Positions 60,771 through 64,000 of a stretch of DNA of 64,000 nucleotides are shown here, in pieces. The notes under the pieces are model-generated. The model was not told the DNA's origin. It did not search any database and saw nothing but the letters and a program-made list of their open reading frames with translations. Position numbers and translations under genes: made by a program. Position 1 is the stretch's first letter. Each line of letters opens with the position of its first letter. Source of the stretch: CBDBUR01 sp965212075 (GTDB lineage Bacteria > Pseudomonadota > Alphaproteobacteria > JAPOUT01 > G958296285); NCBI GenBank assembly GCA_965212075.1, contig OZ243043.1, positions 806,001 to 870,000 on the forward strand, given 5' to 3'.

Positions 60771-62915
60771 ATGGGAATCACTCAGACTGAATGGCTTGCC
60801 GAGCTCAATCCGGCGCAGGCCGACGCGGTCAGCCAGTTGGACGGACCGCTGCTCATTCTCGCCGGTGCCGGCACCGGCAAAACAAAAACGCTCATCACGA
60901 GGCTCGCCTGCCTGCTCGTGAGCGGGCGAACCTATCCCTCGCGCATTTTGGCGGTGACCTTCACCAATAAAGCCGCCAACGAAATGCGCCAGCGCGTCAT
61001 CAGCCTGATCGGCGAGCGCGCCGAAACTCTGCCTTGGCTTGGCACGTTTCATTCCATCTGCGCGCGGATTTTGCGCCGCCATGCTGAAGTCGTAGGCCTG
61101 AAATCAAATTTTACGATCCTCAATGAAGACGATCAAAAGCGCCTGATCAAACAAATTCTGCGCGATAAAAACCTTGACGAAAAACGCCATCCACCCCCGC
61201 TCATTCTTCATCAGATCGCGCGCTGGAAAGATCGCGGACTGACGCCCAGCCAAATTCCGCAAGATGAAAGCAGCACGGCTATCAAAAAAATCTGCGCGCA
61301 GATCTGGCGCGATTATCAAAAAAAGCTTCGCCAGCTCAACGCCGCGGATTTTGGTGATCTCATCAATGAATGTCTTGTGGTATTCCGCCAAAATCCTGAA
61401 GTGCTTGAAAACTGGCGCAAAAAATTTGAATTTATCATGGTGGATGAATATCAAGATACCAACATCGCGCAATATCTTTTGCTGCGCCTGCTCGCCGGTG
61501 AGCGGCGCAATATATGCTGCGTCGGCGATGACGACCAATCCATCTATGGCTGGCGCGGCGCAGAGATCGGCAACATTTTGAGGTTTGAAAAAGATTTTCC
61601 CGGCGCCAAAATCATCCGGCTGGAGAAAAATTACCGCTCAACGCAGTCCATTCTGTCCGCAGCCTCAGCGCTGATCGCCTGCAACGGCCAGAGACTCGGA
61701 AAAACCCTCTGGACCGAAAAAAATCAAGGCGAAAAAATCGCCGTCTGGCAGTGCTGGGACGGCAAAGATGAAAGCCATCTGATCGGCGGCCAGATCACCC
61801 AAGCGCAGCTCCAAGGCGAAAAGCTCAATGAACACGCTATTCTCGTCCGCGCATCGTTTCAGATCCGCGAGTTTGAGGAGCGCCTGCTTGATATGCGCCT
61901 GCCCTATCGGGTCGTCGGCGGCATGCGCTTCTATGAGCGCGCCGAAATCCGCGACGCCAACGCCTATCTGCGACTCATCATGCAGCCCAATGACGACCTC
62001 GCCTTTGAGCGCATCATCAACCTGCCGCGCCGCGGGCTGGGACAAGTGAGCCTCAGCGCACTCAGAGCGCTCGCGCGAAGCCAAGCCATATCTCTGCTCG
62101 CCGCCGCCGGATTAAGCGCCGACCAGCTCACCAGCGCCGGACTTCAAAAAAAAGCCGCCAAAACATTAAGCGCCTTCGCCCAGCAGGCCGCCCAATGGCG
62201 CGCCCTCGCCGATAAAAAACCGCCCGAGGATTTCGCCCGTCTCGTGCTCGAAGAGTCCGGCTATATGGAAATGTGGCGCCGCATGAGCGCTATCGATGCG
62301 CAGGGCCGCCTCGACAACCTCAAGGAAATGCTGCGCGCCATCTCTGAGTTCGACCTGATCGCCGATTATCTCGAACACGTCGCGCTGGTCATGGATATGG
62401 AGCAATCCCAAAATGACGACCGCGTCAATATCATGACGCTCCACGCCGCCAAAGGCTTAGAGTTCAACCATGTCTTCCTGCCCGGCTGGGAGGAGGAAAT
62501 CTTTCCCCACCGCAAAAGCCTCGAAGACGGCCCGCAGGGCGTGGAGGAAGAGCGGCGGCTGGCCTATGTCGGGCTGACGCGCGCCAAGCAGCAGGCGCTG
62601 ATTTCTTTTGCCAGCTCGCGCCTCGTATTCAACGAATGGAAAACGCCTCTGCCCTCGCGCTTTATTGACGAGATCGGCGAGGATCACATCGCGCGCCATA
62701 ACCGCATCGCCGAAAATACAACGCCGTTTAACGCGTCATCTCATAAACCCTCATCTCATAAATCATCTAGCCGCGCCCATCCCTCTGGCACGCGGATCAT
62801 CCACGAACATTTCGGCGAAGGCACAATCACCGCCGCCGAGGGCAACAACCTCACTATCCTGTTTGACGAGGAAGGCCGCAAAATGATCAAAGCCAGTTTC
62901 GTCAAAAAGCTCTAA
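60771..62915 (+). CDS. uvrD: UvrD/PcrA-type ATP-dependent DNA helicase
   Basis: 714 residues, superfamily 1. Walker A AGAGTGKTKTL, motif Ia TFTNKAANEMR, motif II VDEYQDTN, motif III GDDDQSIYGWRGAE, motif IV EKNYRST, motif V TLHAAKGLEF, motif VI YVGLTRAK. C-terminal UvrD-type FGEGTI module after a Ser/His/Lys linker lengthened by a 15-bp duplication (SSHKPSSHK). Mismatch or nucleotide excision repair, or replication-conflict removal. Starts 6 bp after ClC. Confidence 0.95.
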   Translation: MGITQTEWLAELNPAQADAVSQLDGPLLILAGAGTGKTKTLITRLACLLVSGRTYPSRILAVTFTNKAANEMRQRVISLIGERAETLPWLGTFHSICARILRRHAEVVGLKSNFTILNEDDQKRLIKQILRDKNLDEKRHPPPLILHQIARWKDRGLTPSQIPQDESSTAIKKICAQIWRDYQKKLRQLNAADFGDLINECLVVFRQNPEVLENWRKKFEFIMVDEYQDTNIAQYLLLRLLAGERRNICCVGDDDQSIYGWRGAEIGNILRFEKDFPGAKIIRLEKNYRSTQSILSAASALIACNGQRLGKTLWTEKNQGEKIAVWQCWDGKDESHLIGGQITQAQLQGEKLNEHAILVRASFQIREFEERLLDMRLPYRVVGGMRFYERAEIRDANAYLRLIMQPNDDLAFERIINLPRRGLGQVSLSALRALARSQAISLLAAAGLSADQLTSAGLQKKAAKTLSAFAQQAAQWRALADKKPPEDFARLVLEESGYMEMWRRMSAIDAQGRLDNLKEMLRAISEFDLIADYLEHVALVMDMEQSQNDDRVNIMTLHAAKGLEFNHVFLPGWEEEIFPHRKSLEDGPQGVEEERRLAYVGLTRAKQQALISFASSRLVFNEWKTPLPSRFIDEIGEDHIARHNRIAENTTPFNASSHKPSSHKSSSRAHPSGTRIIHEHFGEGTITAAEGNNLTILFDEEGRKMIKASFVKKL
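62736..62765 (+). repeat. 15-bp tandem duplication in uvrD linker
   Basis: tcatctcataaaccc followed by tcatctcataaatca; encodes SSHKP SSHKS in the linker before the C-terminal module. Confidence 0.88.
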
Positions 62916-62950
62916 TCACGTCGGATTTTAATTTGTGTTAAACTAGCTGC

Positions 62951-64000
62951 ATGATGAGCAGCCAGAATTATTTACAGGATTTCTCGCAGCCCGCAGCGCC
63001 TTCGCAGAGTGCCGCGCGGGTCGCGGGCTTGCGCGAGGCTCTGCGCGCCGCCAACCTTGACGGCTTCATCGTGCCGCGCGCCAACGCGCATCAAGGGGAA
63101 TATGTCGCCGCCCAAGATGAAAGGCTGGCTTGGATTTCGGGATTTAGCGGATCGGCGGGCGTCGCGATCATTCTTGCCGACCACGCCGCGATCTTCACCG
63201 ATGGGCGCTATTTGCTCCAAGTCGCACAGCAGACCGATCAGGATGTTTTTAGCTGCCAGCACATCACCGCGACGCCGGTCGCCGTGTGGCTGGCCGACAA
63301 TCTGCCCGCAAAAGCGCGGCTCGGCTTTGATCCTTGGCTGCATACGATCAATGAAGTTGAAACATTGACAAAAGCCGCCGCGCAGACACAAAGCACATTG
63401 ATTGCCTGCCCGCAAAATATGGTGGATGAGATATGGGAAGACCGCCCGCCGCCGCCCAGTGCTGAAGTCGTCGCGCATGATCCGTCCTATGCCGGTCGCG
63501 CGGCGGCGCAAAAATGCGCCGAGGCCGCGCGCGCGCTCAAAAAAAACAGCGAAGCGGCCTTTGTGCTTACCGATCCGGCCTCGATTGCGTGGCTGCTCAA
63601 TATGCGTAGCCGCGATGTCCCCCATATGCCTGTGGCGCTCTGTTTTGCGATCCTGCACGCTGACGAAACAATTGACCTCTTCATTGAGCAAGCGCGCATC
63701 GCCGACGATCTCGCCCAGACTTTGGGCGCGCAACTGCGCATCAAGCCGCCCGACCAGTTCGGCGCGGCCTTAGACGCGCTCAGCACAGCAAAAAGCCCCG
63801 TGCGCCTCAATAAAAACCAGACCGCTTTTTGGATTTTTGACCGGCTCAAAAAATCAGGCGCTCAAATTCGCTTCGGCGCTGACCCCTGCCTCTTGCCCAA
63901 AGCGATCAAAAACGCCAAAGAAATTGAAGGCGCGCGCAACGCCCACCACCGCGACGGCGCAGCCCTCACGCAATTTTTGTGCTGGCTGGACGCAGAGGCT
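62951..64000 (+). CDS. pepP: Xaa-Pro aminopeptidase (M24), truncated by the window end
   Basis: 350 codons are visible and the frame is still open. The N-terminal creatinase-like domain shows VPRANAHQGEYVAAQDERLAWISGFSGSAG and FTDGRYLLQ; a second segment with DPASIAWLLNMRSRDVPHMPV follows. The metal-binding pita-bread domain would lie past position 64000. The start is one of two adjacent ATGs at 62951/62954. Removes N-terminal residues next to proline. Confidence 0.9.
   Translation, partial: MMSSQNYLQDFSQPAAPSQSAARVAGLREALRAANLDGFIVPRANAHQGEYVAAQDERLAWISGFSGSAGVAIILADHAAIFTDGRYLLQVAQQTDQDVFSCQHITATPVAVWLADNLPAKARLGFDPWLHTINEVETLTKAAAQTQSTLIACPQNMVDEIWEDRPPPPSAEVVAHDPSYAGRAAAQKCAEAARALKKNSEAAFVLTDPASIAWLLNMRSRDVPHMPVALCFAILHADETIDLFIEQARIADDLAQTLGAQLRIKPPDQFGAALDALSTAKSPVRLNKNQTAFWIFDRLKKSGAQIRFGADPCLLPKAIKNAKEIEGARNAHHRDGAALTQFLCWLDAEA

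Overview
The window is a chromosomal segment of an alphaproteobacterium. The evidence is gene order and family content: aroQ-accB-accC-aat, a DUF2155 protein next to an NDUFA12-type complex I subunit, an Hda-like DnaA paralogue, ndk-holC-pepA divergent from lptF-lptG-lptD-surA-pdxA-rsmA, gmk-mltG-fabF-acpP-fabG-fabD divergent from rpsF-rpsR-rplI-dnaB-alr, then mlaE-mlaF, radA-cvpA-purF, and der-bamB-yfgM. I cannot name the genus. Coding density is very high and most neighbours overlap by a few bases. No transposase, integrase, CRISPR array or rRNA gene was seen.

Layout. 54-743: AT-rich lipoprotein. 806-6110: thiamine (thiSG), shikimate (aroQ), fatty-acid carboxylation (accBC), N-end rule (aat), lipid transport (mlaD) and complex I. 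6162-16477: aspS, rnd, hda, a PerM-like permease, a phosphatidyltransferase, DUF2066, purM, ndk, holC, pepA. 16575-24210: LPS export, outer-membrane assembly, PLP and 16S methylation. 24219-27774: M48 peptidase, DUF898 membrane protein and Fe-alcohol dehydrogenase, sitting between rsmA and gmk. 27776-33150: gmk, mltG and fatty-acid synthesis. 33265-43320: ribosomal proteins, replication, alanine racemase, Mla transport, RadA, CvpA, PurF, SDR. 43359-46714: der, bamB, yfgM-like. 46704-50512: accessory DNA (small membrane proteins, carbonic anhydrase, acetyltransferase fragment, two methyltransferases) at the 3' end of guaA. 50513-54751: guaA, a TPR protein, guaB, rlmE. 54786-57600: tRNA-Gln followed by AT-rich accessory genes. 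57602-64000: MFS transporter, thioesterase, ClC channel, UvrD-type helicase, truncated aminopeptidase P.

Two accessory blocks share an architecture. Each lies between an intact flanking gene and a partial copy of that gene: 332 bp of the guaA 3' end (7 mismatches), and 70 bp of the MFS gene 5' part (6 mismatches). The guaA block also has an internal 12-bp copy of the guaA terminus between the two methyltransferase genes, as expected if modules were captured step by step at that site. No recombinase is visible.

A second theme is short tandem duplication. Many genes carry 2-4 copies of a short unit, very often exactly 15 bp in coding DNA (accB, rnd, pepA twice, lptD, uvrD, TPR gene). Others straddle stop codons, start codons or ribosome binding sites, and at three convergent junctions (purM/ndk, rsmA/M48, SDR/der) both genes stop inside the same duplication. 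A G10 tract inside bamB is a candidate phase-variation switch.
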